A DNA stretch of 40,478 nucleotides, from NCBI GenBank assembly GCA_902497025.1, contig CABVDJ010000020.1, forward strand, positions 1 through 40,478, written 5' to 3'. The position numbers were made by a program, and so were the translations under genes. The DNA comes from an uncultured Collinsella sp. Lineage in GTDB: Bacteria; Actinomycetota; Coriobacteriia; Coriobacteriales; Coriobacteriaceae. Under the pieces are notes generated by a model that searched no databases, had not been told where the DNA came from, and worked only from the letters and a program-made list of their open reading frames with translations. Each line of letters opens with the position of its first letter. The stretch's first letter is position 1. Shown here piece by piece: positions 24,235-30,732 of the stretch.

Positions 24235-25129
24235 CTTGGCCTCCTTGATCAAACTGAATCATTTCGCCAAGAATACGAGAGAGCTCTTCCTCGTCTTTAA
24301 ACTCAATCTCAATCTTATTCTTTCCACGCGAGCTCTTCACACGCACGTTGGTATTAAAAACCTGGCGAAGCACGCGGGCTGCCTTTTTAAAAGACTGAGG
24401 GGTTGCAGGCCTCGGCGTCTTAGGTGTCTCTCCGGCAGAAAACAACGGAGCAAGATTTTCTGTCGCTCTTACGGAAAGGCCCTCTGCAACAACCTTCTCT
24501 GCAAGTCGAATTCGAGCATCCTCATAGGGAACTGCAAGAATCGCACGTGCATGACCAGCAGTAAGTTTACCCTCAAAAATCATCTGCTGAACTACTTCGG
24601 GGAGATCGAGAAGACGCAGCGAGTTTGTAATTGCAGAGCGTGACTTGCTTACTGCCTTCGACAATGCCTCCTGTGTCATACCGCTGGCATCGATGAGCTG
24701 TCGATAGCCCTTAGCCTCTTCGACGGGATTCAGATCTGAACGTTGAAGGTTTTCGATAAGAGCAAGAGCCAGCATCTCTTCATCATTTACCTCTTTAATG
24801 ATGACTGGCAATTCTTCAAGGCCAGCAAGCTTTGACGCCTGGTAACGACGCTCACCAGCGATGATCTCATAGCCGTTTCCATGCTTGCGAACCAAAAGCG
24901 GCTGCAAAACGCCATGTTCTTGGATTGACTCGCTCAACTCGCGAAGTTCAGTTTCGTTAAAGTGAATTCGCGGCTGATTAGGGTTGGGAACGATATCCTC
25001 AATAGGTAGTTTTGTTTCAGATGCAGCATTTGAAGCCGATGCAGCCGAACCGCCGGTCTCATACTCGGCCTCTGAGACCAAAGCATTCAGTCCACGTCCC
25101 AATCCGCCACGTTTCTTTACACTAGGCAC
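24224..25129 (-). CDS. parB: Chromosome partitioning protein ParB
   Basis: A 301-residue CTP-dependent DNA clamp that loads at parS. The order is the GGLGRGLNAL N-terminal motif (ParA-stimulating region), IVPNPNQPR and GERRYQASKLAG (CTP-binding), a helix-turn-helix (about 140-175, MTQEALSKAVSKSRSAITNS), AGHARAIL and a C-terminal dimerisation segment. It follows parA with an 8-nt overlap. Four parS-like sites in the window supply its targets. Codons are more A/T-rich than in the distal operons. Confidence 0.95.
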   Translation of the reverse strand: MPSVKKRGGLGRGLNALVSEAEYETGGSAASASNAASETKLPIEDIVPNPNQPRIHFNETELRELSESIQEHGVLQPLLVRKHGNGYEIIAGERRYQASKLAGLEELPVIIKEVNDEEMLALALIENLQRSDLNPVEEAKGYRQLIDASGMTQEALSKAVSKSRSAITNSLRLLDLPEVVQQMIFEGKLTAGHARAILAVPYEDARIRLAEKVVAEGLSVRATENLAPLFSAGETPKTPRPATPQSFKKAARVLRQVFNTNVRVKSSRGKNKIEIEFKDEEELSRILGEMIQFDQGGQDEE

Positions 25130-25922
25130 GCTTGATCACCTCTTTTGCAAGGTTCATATATGCTTTTGCACCCTTATTTTGAGGTGCATAGGTAATTACC
25201 GGTTCTCCAAAAGACGGTGCTTCGGAGATTTTAACCGTACGGGGGATCAGCGTCTTAAACGCCTTGTCACCAAAGTACGATTGAACCTCCTCAACAACCT
25301 GATTCGATAGAGAAGTACGCGAGTCATACATGGTCATAAGCACACCATAGGTGTCTAAGCCCTTGTTCAGCCGTGATTTGACCATCTTCATTGACTCAAG
25401 CAGCTTCGTAACGCCCTCGAGTGCATAATACTCGCACTGGATCGGAATCAAAACGCTGTCTGCCGCGGTCAAGGCGTTGATAGTAAGCAGGCCGAGCGAA
25501 GGGGGACAGTCAATGAAAATAAAATCGAACTCGTCCTGAATCGGCTCAAGCAAATCTTTGAGGCGGGTTTCACGAGCGATTGCGCTTACGAGCTCAATTT
25601 CCGCGCCTGCAAGCTGAATTGTAGCCGGAATTACGAATACCTTTTTGCAATTTGTATCAAGAACAAGCGATTCTGCCGGCACATCATTCAACAATGCATC
25701 ATAGATGCAGTGATCAAGGTCTTCTTTTTCAATTCCGAATCCACTGGTGCTGTTTCCCTGCGGATCAAAATCGACAATCAGTGTCTTACGACCCTGCTCG
25801 CCCAGTGCCGCCGCAAGGTTTACAGCCGTCGTTGACTTACCAACGCCGCCTTTTTGATTGATAATTGCAATGATACGCGTGTCTTTTGCGCTCTTAGAAC
25901 GCTTAACGTCGCGAAATCCCAC
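25122..25922 (-). CDS. parA: Chromosome partitioning ATPase ParA (Soj)
   Basis: A 266-residue deviant Walker ATPase moving ParB-parS complexes. KGGVGKSTTAVNLA is the deviant Walker A with signature Lys. VDFDPQGNSTSG is A', FIDCPPSLG is Walker B. Conserved basic residues for nonspecific DNA binding lie near the C-terminus. It is complete. GGAGGGACC precedes the ATG. Its upstream region holds three parS sites, so ParB binding could influence its transcription. Confidence 0.95.
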   Translation of the reverse strand: MGFRDVKRSKSAKDTRIIAIINQKGGVGKSTTAVNLAAALGEQGRKTLIVDFDPQGNSTSGFGIEKEDLDHCIYDALLNDVPAESLVLDTNCKKVFVIPATIQLAGAEIELVSAIARETRLKDLLEPIQDEFDFIFIDCPPSLGLLTINALTAADSVLIPIQCEYYALEGVTKLLESMKMVKSRLNKGLDTYGVLMTMYDSRTSLSNQVVEEVQSYFGDKAFKTLIPRTVKISEAPSFGEPVITYAPQNKGAKAYMNLAKEVIKRA

Positions 25923-25961
25923 GGTCCCTCCTGGTGTGTATTGAAGCTGTCAAACGGAGGA

Positions 25962-25977
25962 TGTTTCACGTGAAACA
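25962..25977. promoter_or_regulatory. parS: parS site 1, perfect
   Basis: Perfect 16-bp palindrome tgtttcacgtgaaaca, the consensus ParB-binding site. First of three in 94 bp between parA and rsmG. Confidence 0.95.
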
Positions 25978-26000
25978 TTCCGATTCAATATCAACCGCCA

Positions 26001-26016
26001 TGTTTCACGTGAAACA
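26001..26016. promoter_or_regulatory. parS: parS site 2, perfect
   Basis: Perfect tgtttcacgtgaaaca, 39 bp from site 1 start to start. Confidence 0.95.
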
Positions 26017-26039
26017 CTGCAAGTTGTTAGTATCTATTA

Positions 26040-26055
26040 TGTTTCACGTGAAACA
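26040..26055. promoter_or_regulatory. parS: parS site 3, perfect
   Basis: Perfect tgtttcacgtgaaaca, again 39 bp from the previous site. It ends one base before the rsmG stop codon. The even 39-bp spacing places the sites at nearly integral helical turns (about 3.7), which may matter for ParB loading. Confidence 0.95.
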
Positions 26056-26056
26056 T

Positions 26057-26794
26057 CTAGGCAAGCGGATTCTTCTTTGCCATGCCATTTGCACGAGGCA
26101 ATGAAACGGATGCTGAATGACTCTTCCTAAGAACAATGAACTCCCTGTGACCCAGGCCTTCAGGCAAATCGATTGCGTCATTCAGAAGCGAAGTGAAGCC
26201 GCAGATCTTAGCTGCTGAGATGCCAGAGGCAAGCTCCTCATCAGATGGATTGCCCTTTGTGATAACAAATAGCCCTCCATCCTTGAGGTACGGAGCCGCA
26301 TACTCAACAAGAATCGGTAAAGAGGCCAGTGCGCGGGCGGTTACAACAGAGAACTGCTTCTTATGGCTTCGAGCATATTCTTCAAGACGATCATGAACGG
26401 CATGAGCATGTTTCAATCCAAGAGCATGGACAAAAGAATTGACAGCATCAACCTTCTTGCCAACAGAGTCAATATAAGTAGCTTTACGATGCGTGGTTAT
26501 GGTTAATGGAATACCAGGGAAGCCCGCACCTGTTCCCATATCGAGCAAAGCTCCCTCAGGAGCCTTGTTGATATAGGGGAGCAAAACAAGTGAGTCAAGG
26601 ATATGAAGTACCGCAGCATCTTCTACGTTAAGAATACGGGTAAGATTCGTAGTCTTATTTGTTTCCAGAACCAAATCCAAATGCTGAATACATTTCCTCA
26701 GTTCAACATCAGTTACGCTCAAGGAATACTCTTTGCAATAGGAAGTTAGACGGCTCAACATCTCGTCAGCCTGCTGATCAGTAAGTACTAACAA
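26057..26794 (-). CDS. rsmG: 16S rRNA (guanine527-N7)-methyltransferase RsmG (GidB)
   Basis: A 245-residue SAM-dependent methyltransferase modifying G527 of 16S rRNA. Features: NLTRI near the N-terminus, HILDSL, the SAM-binding loop DMGTGAGFPGIPL and VTARALASLPILVEY. The frame extends to a TTG at 26842, but AAAGGAG lies 6 nt before the TTG at 26794, which I take as the start. The C-terminus has an extra Ser/Ala/Arg tail. It is upstream of parA with the parS cluster between them. Loss of RsmG gives low-level streptomycin resistance in other bacteria. Confidence 0.92.
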   Translation of the reverse strand: MLVLTDQQADEMLSRLTSYCKEYSLSVTDVELRKCIQHLDLVLETNKTTNLTRILNVEDAAVLHILDSLVLLPYINKAPEGALLDMGTGAGFPGIPLTITTHRKATYIDSVGKKVDAVNSFVHALGLKHAHAVHDRLEEYARSHKKQFSVVTARALASLPILVEYAAPYLKDGGLFVITKGNPSDEELASGISAAKICGFTSLLNDAIDLPEGLGHREFIVLRKSHSASVSLPRANGMAKKNPLA

Positions 26795-26840
26795 CGAAAG
26801 CTCCTTTCTGACAAAAATCAGTGTATCGAGAACTTTTGAC

Positions 26841-26871
26841 AAAAAAAGGGGACGTGGAAACCACGTCCCCT
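26841..26871 (-). terminator. Terminator after jag/khpB
   Basis: Stem ggggacgtgg / ccacgtcccc with a short loop, followed on the minus strand by seven T residues. It lies between jag and rsmG and separates the rpmH-jag unit from rsmG-parAB. Confidence 0.9.
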
Positions 26872-26890
26872 AAGCATAAGCTCGAGTAGA

Positions 26891-27460
26891 TTATCGAGCA
26901 ACAATCACCACATGGCGATCAGGGTCAGAACCCTCAGAATGAGTATCGACAGCATCATTGCCACGAAGTGCAATGTGAACCAGTCGGCGCTCATAGGCAT
27001 TCATGGGCGGAAGCGAAACACTCTTATGAGTGCGGATGGCACGCTCGGCAGCAGACTGAGCCATGGAGGCAACCTTGTCCTGACGGCGGCTCTTGTATCC
27101 CTCGACGTCAACTACAACCGGATATCTAAAGCCAAGCTTGCGGCTCACCAGCAAAGAGAACATAACCTGAAGGGCATCAAGAGTGCGACCATGACGGCCA
27201 ATGAGAACAGCAAGGTCGGGAGCCGTTACATCCAAAATCAGCTCACCCTCGTCGCCCTCATACTCATCGATAGGAGAGTTGGCGGCATCGAAGTGCGAAA
27301 GGATGGAACGCAGGATGGAAATCGCAACATCGGCAATGGTGTCGAGCTCCTCATCGGTCAGCTCTTCACCAGCCTTGTAGCGCTGTGCAATCTCGGGATA
27401 ATCGCCCGCGACCTGCGGGGCAACCTCCTCAAGCATATCCTCGATGATCTCTTCAGACAT
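26891..27460 (-). CDS. jag: RNA-binding protein KhpB (Jag), KH and R3H domains
   Basis: A 189-residue protein. The acidic N-terminal half (residues 1-65, many Glu/Asp) partly replaces the usual Jag-N domain. The KH domain has VLIGRHGRTLDALQVM, and the R3H domain near the C-terminus has NAYERRLVHIAL with the Arg-x3-His pattern. In Gram-positives KhpB pairs with KhpA to bind RNAs for cell division and elongation. GGAG lies 6 nt before the ATG at 27460, so the longer TTG frame was rejected. Placement after yidC is standard. The palindrome TTAGGTACCTAA sits between yidC and this start. Confidence 0.92.
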   Translation of the reverse strand: MSEEIIEDMLEEVAPQVAGDYPEIAQRYKAGEELTDEELDTIADVAISILRSILSHFDAANSPIDEYEGDEGELILDVTAPDLAVLIGRHGRTLDALQVMFSLLVSRKLGFRYPVVVDVEGYKSRRQDKVASMAQSAAERAIRTHKSVSLPPMNAYERRLVHIALRGNDAVDTHSEGSDPDRHVVIVAR

Positions 27461-27475
27461 AACGTACTCCAAAAG

Positions 27476-27487
27476 TTAGGTACCTAA
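27476..27487. repeat. 12-bp palindrome TTAGGTACCTAA, copy 2
   Basis: Second exact copy of the palindrome seen at 23972-23983. It is centred about 20 bp upstream of the jag start, in the only gap of the rpmH-jag unit longer than 40 bp. It might be an operator or a short RNA stem. Confidence 0.5.
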
Positions 27488-27504
27488 ATAAGATTGATAT
27501 CCCA

Positions 27505-28275
27505 CTACTTCTTCTTGTGCGGGCGCGGCTTCTTCTCTCGACGAGTGACCTCAACCTGCAGCGGAGCGTTCTTAAGACGCTCCTCCTCATCGGCCTTCGC
27601 CTTGTCGATGACCTTCTGCGTCACAAAAATCTGCTGGATAACCTGCCAAGCAGACGAGACGTCGTAGTACAGCAGAACACCAACGGGAAGGCTCCAGCCC
27701 ATCCAAAGCATCATGACCGTCATGACAACGGCCATCATACGCATGCTCTGAGCCTGCTGGCCGGTCTGGTTGCGCGACATATAGAGCTGCGGAATCAGGG
27801 TCAGGACGGCGAACAGGATCAGGCAAACCAGCGCAGGCAGTGCAACCATAAAGCCATCGGCAAAGGAAGCACTCGGCGTGGTGGTCAGGTCGGGCAGGAT
27901 GTTGAAGAACGAGAACGTGCCGTCGTTAAAGTACTGCGGCAGGTTGCGCAGCAATGTAAACAGGGCGAACAGGATAGGCATCTGAATCAGCAGCGGCAGA
28001 CAGCCAGCCATGGGGTTGAACTTGTTCTCGCTGTAGAACTTCTGCATCTCCTCGGCCTGACGCTGGGGATCGTCGGCATAGCGCTCCTGGATCTCGAGCA
28101 TCTTGGGCTGCAGCACCTGCATGCGAGCCGTCGACTTGGTCGACTTGAGCATGAGCGGCGTCAGCAGCAGACGGATGATGACCACCAGGATGATGATGGA
28201 CAGGCCCCAGTCGACCGCAAAGGTCTGGATGAGCTTGAGCAGCTCGAAAAGGATGTTAACGATCCAATCCCACAT
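27505..28275 (-). CDS. yidC: Membrane protein insertase YidC
   Basis: A 256-residue Oxa1/YidC-type insertase. Hydrophobic segments lie at about 5-42, 92-112, 140-165 and 180-215. The conserved Arg of the hydrophilic groove is in VVIIRLLLTPLM, the amphipathic loop is KMLEIQERYADDPQRQAEEMQKFY, and NPMAGCLPLLIQMPILFALF is the family hallmark. It has a basic C-terminal tail (TRREKKPRPHKKK) that can contact ribosomes. No lipobox is present, unlike SpoIIIJ of Bacillus. It is complete. Confidence 0.95.
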   Translation of the reverse strand: MWDWIVNILFELLKLIQTFAVDWGLSIIILVVIIRLLLTPLMLKSTKSTARMQVLQPKMLEIQERYADDPQRQAEEMQKFYSENKFNPMAGCLPLLIQMPILFALFTLLRNLPQYFNDGTFSFFNILPDLTTTPSASFADGFMVALPALVCLILFAVLTLIPQLYMSRNQTGQQAQSMRMMAVVMTVMMLWMGWSLPVGVLLYYDVSSAWQVIQQIFVTQKVIDKAKADEEERLKNAPLQVEVTRREKKPRPHKKK

Positions 28276-28304
28276 GTAAGTTTTCCTCCGATAGCGAGTG
28301 CCCG

Positions 28305-28529
28305 CTAGGGCACAGGGTCATAACCGCCGACGTGCAGGGGATTGCAGCGAGCGATGCGCCTCACGGCAAGCCAGCAGCCTCTCAAAACACCGTGCTTCTC
28401 AATCGCCTGGATGGCGTATTGCGAGCACGTTGGGTAATAAATGCAGGCGTCAGGCAATAAGGGCGAAATAACCTGTTGATATATGCGAATAGGAGCGATG
28501 GCAACACGTCGCAAAACGTGATTGCTCAT
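28305..28529 (-). CDS. yidD: Membrane protein insertion efficiency factor YidD
   Basis: A 74-residue protein with IRIYQQVISPLLPDAC, YPTCSQYAIQAIEKHG and RIARCNPLHVGGYDPVP, the DUF37/YidD signature. It is a short amphipathic protein thought to aid YidC-dependent insertion. Its ATG overlaps the rnpA stop by four bases (ATGA), so the two are translationally coupled. Confidence 0.95.
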   Translation of the reverse strand: MSNHVLRRVAIAPIRIYQQVISPLLPDACIYYPTCSQYAIQAIEKHGVLRGCWLAVRRIARCNPLHVGGYDPVP

Positions 28530-28864
28530 CGCTCCTCCCCGGCAACGCCGGCGCGCTTCATAAGCGAACGCAACGCCTCGTCCATCTCCTGCGGCGAGGA
28601 AACCCTCGTCTTGGGAGTTGCAAACAAGATGATGTCATAACCCGCAACGGGAAATCCGCAGCTGCGGGCGGCCTCGCGCATCACACGCTTAGATCGGTTG
28701 CGCACGACGGCACAACCGAGTCGCTTAGCACCAACGAAGGCGACCCTTCCGGAGTCGCCTTCGCCAACCGATTCACATATGGTCATTCGAATCAGAGGGT
28801 GATTGAAACGACGCCCCTGACTGAACACATGCTCGAAATCTTGCCGAGACTTAATAGTCTTCAT
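28526..28864 (-). CDS. rnpA: Ribonuclease P protein component
   Basis: A 112-residue basic protein that binds the RNase P RNA and helps mature tRNA 5' ends. The RNR motif is NRSKRVMREAAR. FSQGRR and VAFVGAKRLGCAVVRN are also typical. It lies 20 nt after rpmH, the universal order near bacterial origins. Confidence 0.95.
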   Translation of the reverse strand: MKTIKSRQDFEHVFSQGRRFNHPLIRMTICESVGEGDSGRVAFVGAKRLGCAVVRNRSKRVMREAARSCGFPVAGYDIILFATPKTRVSSPQEMDEALRSLMKRAGVAGEER

Positions 28865-28884
28865 GCGAGATGTGTGTATCGCTG

Positions 28885-29019
28885 CTAGACAGTGAGACGC
28901 TTGCGGCCCTTGGCGCGACGACGGGCGAGCACGGCACGACCACCCTTAGTGGCCATACGGGCACGGAAGCCATGGGTCTTGGCACGCTTACGCTTATTAG
29001 GCTGATACGTACGCTTCAT
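28885..29019 (-). CDS. rpmH: Ribosomal protein L34 (bL34)
   Basis: A 44-residue, very basic protein starting MKRTYQPNKRKRAKTHGF, the near-invariant L34 N-terminus. An upstream in-frame ATG at 29079 was rejected: AGGAGGAAC lies just before the ATG at 29019 and the family length is 44-46. First gene of the leftward unit, transcribed from the strong promoter at 29092-29121. Confidence 0.97.
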   Translation of the reverse strand: MKRTYQPNKRKRAKTHGFRARMATKGGRAVLARRRAKGRKRLTV

Positions 29020-29091
29020 CTTAAGTTCCTCCTGCTGCATTTCGAGTGTCCGCGGGGACGCGGACGCAGATATAGACACGTGAGCTTGAAG

Positions 29092-29121
29092 ATTGTAGGG
29101 AAATCAATGTTCAAATGTCAA
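29092..29121 (-). promoter_or_regulatory. rpmH promoter
   Basis: On the minus strand perfect TTGACA (29116-29121), an 18-nt spacer and TACAAT (29092-29097). It lies 72 nt upstream of the rpmH ATG, giving a leader of about 65 nt. The best promoter in the window, suiting a ribosomal protein operon. Confidence 0.85.
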
Positions 29122-29364
29122 GAAATCAAAGGTAAAAGGTTGCGCAGTTCACACGGTTCCCCCATAAGCACAACCGAAATTTGCGCCTCATGGCAACCTT
29201 TCACGATATTTCATCGAGTTTTCAACAGGTCATGTTGGCAATGTTGAGAACTTTTCGCCCGTTTTCCAAAGTTTTCAACAAGTTTTGAAAAGTTGTCGAA
29301 AGATGAGAAACGTTGCACGGTGAGCTACTATTTGTTCGAAACCTTTTGAAAGATTGCGAGCGGC
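29122..29364. other. oriC: Candidate origin region, left part, with DnaA-box-like sites
   Basis: Non-coding region between divergent rpmH and the GHKL-dnaA operon. DnaA-box-like sites: TTTTCAACA at 29219-29227 and 29272-29280 (plus), TTCTCAACA on the minus strand at 29242-29250, and weaker TTGTCGAAA at 29293-29301. All differ from the E. coli TTATCCACA at a few positions but share one consensus. The local sequence is AT-richer than its surroundings. It may regulate dnaA, the origin, or both. Confidence 0.7.
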
Positions 29365-30717
29365 ATGTCTGACGACTTTTACACCATGGTCGATTCCGGA
29401 GACCCGGCACCCGACAACGAGCACATCACCGGCGTGCGCGAAGAGCGTGCGGAAGGCGAGCAGATGACCACGCAGGCGCCAAAAGCCATGTATGCCGCGC
29501 GCATCGCCGTCTATGACGACATGCTGTCGACACCGCGGGTGATCGTCATTGATCCGCAAGATGTCCGCACGTATTTGGAAGAGACGACCAACACCGTCTA
29601 CCAGTGCATGAAAGAACAAGGTGGCCATATCTCGCTCATGGTCATCCGCGAGATTGTCGAAAACTTTATCCACGCACACTTTGCCGAGCCCATCATCTCG
29701 ATTCTGGACGGCGGAGACACCATCCGCTTTGCTGACCAAGGACCCGGCATCGACGACAAGGAACGTGCTTTCGACTTTGGCGTTACCAGCGCAAACAGCA
29801 AGATGAAGCGCTATATCCGTGGAACCGGAGCAGGGTTTCCCATGGTGCAGGAGTATTTGGAAAACGCCGGCGGTGCCGTATCCATCGAGGACAACATGGG
29901 CAACGGCACCGTGGTTACGGTAAGCCTGAACCCTAAACGCGTGCAGGAAATCGAGCGTGCCGGCGGACGCGGCGCTGCCGTGCGGCCCGAGACGGAGCAG
30001 CCCACATATCCCCTGCCGGGAGCTTTTGCGCAGCAGCCCATGGCAGCGCAGCAGATGCAGCCCACCGTGGGACAGATGCAGCAGCCCGGAATGCCTCCTA
30101 CACAAGAACCCCAAGCGGCATCGATGTCGATGCCGCCAAGCATGCCAGAGGCCATGTCGCTGGCGGATCAGGATACAGCAGCAATGCAGCAGGCGACAGG
30201 GGCACCGGGTGGCCAGCAAATGGGCTATCAGCCGTACCAACAGGGATATCCATATCAGCAGATGCCGCCACTGGGGTACGGCCAACCGTTCCCGCAGCAG
30301 TACCAGCAGGGATATCAGCAGCCGTACCAGCAGATGCCGCAGCAGCAGTACAACCCCTGGGCCCAGCAGATGCCTCCGCAGTCTTACCAACAGTGGCCTC
30401 AAAGTTTTCAACAGCAAATGCCGCCGATGCAGAGTTCTCAACAACCAGCAGCTCAAATGATGTATCCTAATGCAGCAAATCAGTATGCGCAGCCACAACC
30501 GGACGTGTTCGTAAGCGATCGCGGCAACGCCGCGCTGGGCTATCTGGCGCAAAATCAAGCGTGCGGTGCAACCGATCTGGCGAGGGCGTTTGGAAACTCG
30601 GCCCCCACTTGGTCACGCACGCTCAATGACTTGGCGCAGGCCGGCTTGGTCATCAAGCATGGCCAGAAATACCATCTGACCGAACTCGGCGCCGCTCGCG
30701 TGCGAGCTCAGAGCTAA
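29365..30717 (+). CDS. GHKL-type ATPase with Gln/Pro-rich linker and C-terminal winged helix, upstream of dnaA
   Basis: A 450-residue protein. The HATPase domain (about 40-190) has the N-box REIVENFIHA (Glu96, Asn100), G1 DQGPGID (124-130) and a G2-like RGTGAGFPMV (152-161). A following NGTVVTVSL strand completes the Bergerat fold. No HisKA or phospho-acceptor domain is present, so it is not a standard kinase; the ATPase resembles SpoIIAB-like or stand-alone GHKL proteins. Residues about 205-385 are Gln/Met/Pro/Tyr-rich (YQQ, QQM repeats), probably disordered. Residues about 390-450 (ATDLARAFGNSAPTWSRTLNDL, then LVIKHGQKYHLTELG) look like a MarR/ArsR-style winged helix. It is 15 nt upstream of dnaA, so co-transcribed. 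I do not recognise a named family. Confidence 0.85.
   Translation: MSDDFYTMVDSGDPAPDNEHITGVREERAEGEQMTTQAPKAMYAARIAVYDDMLSTPRVIVIDPQDVRTYLEETTNTVYQCMKEQGGHISLMVIREIVENFIHAHFAEPIISILDGGDTIRFADQGPGIDDKERAFDFGVTSANSKMKRYIRGTGAGFPMVQEYLENAGGAVSIEDNMGNGTVVTVSLNPKRVQEIERAGGRGAAVRPETEQPTYPLPGAFAQQPMAAQQMQPTVGQMQQPGMPPTQEPQAASMSMPPSMPEAMSLADQDTAAMQQATGAPGGQQMGYQPYQQGYPYQQMPPLGYGQPFPQQYQQGYQQPYQQMPQQQYNPWAQQMPPQSYQQWPQSFQQQMPPMQSSQQPAAQMMYPNAANQYAQPQPDVFVSDRGNAALGYLAQNQACGATDLARAFGNSAPTWSRTLNDLAQAGLVIKHGQKYHLTELGAARVRAQS
30405..30443 (+). other. Two DnaA-box-like sites inside the GHKL gene linker
   Basis: TTTTCAACA at 30405-30413 and TTCTCAACA at 30435-30443 lie 30 bp apart within codons of the Gln-rich linker (Phe/Ser-Gln-Gln). 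They match the variants seen at 29219-29280. They could bind DnaA or arise from Gln codon bias. Confidence 0.4.
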
Positions 30718-30732
30718 AGAACGGGAGAGACA

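Noticed and set aside
29275..30558. 427-codon frame antisense to the GHKL gene
   Set aside because: Leu/His/Arg-rich complement of the Gln/Met-rich linker; overlaps the origin region.
29365..30717. GHKL protein as a histidine kinase of a two-component system
   Set aside because: No phospho-acceptor His domain, sensor or adjacent response regulator; the C-terminus looks DNA-binding instead.
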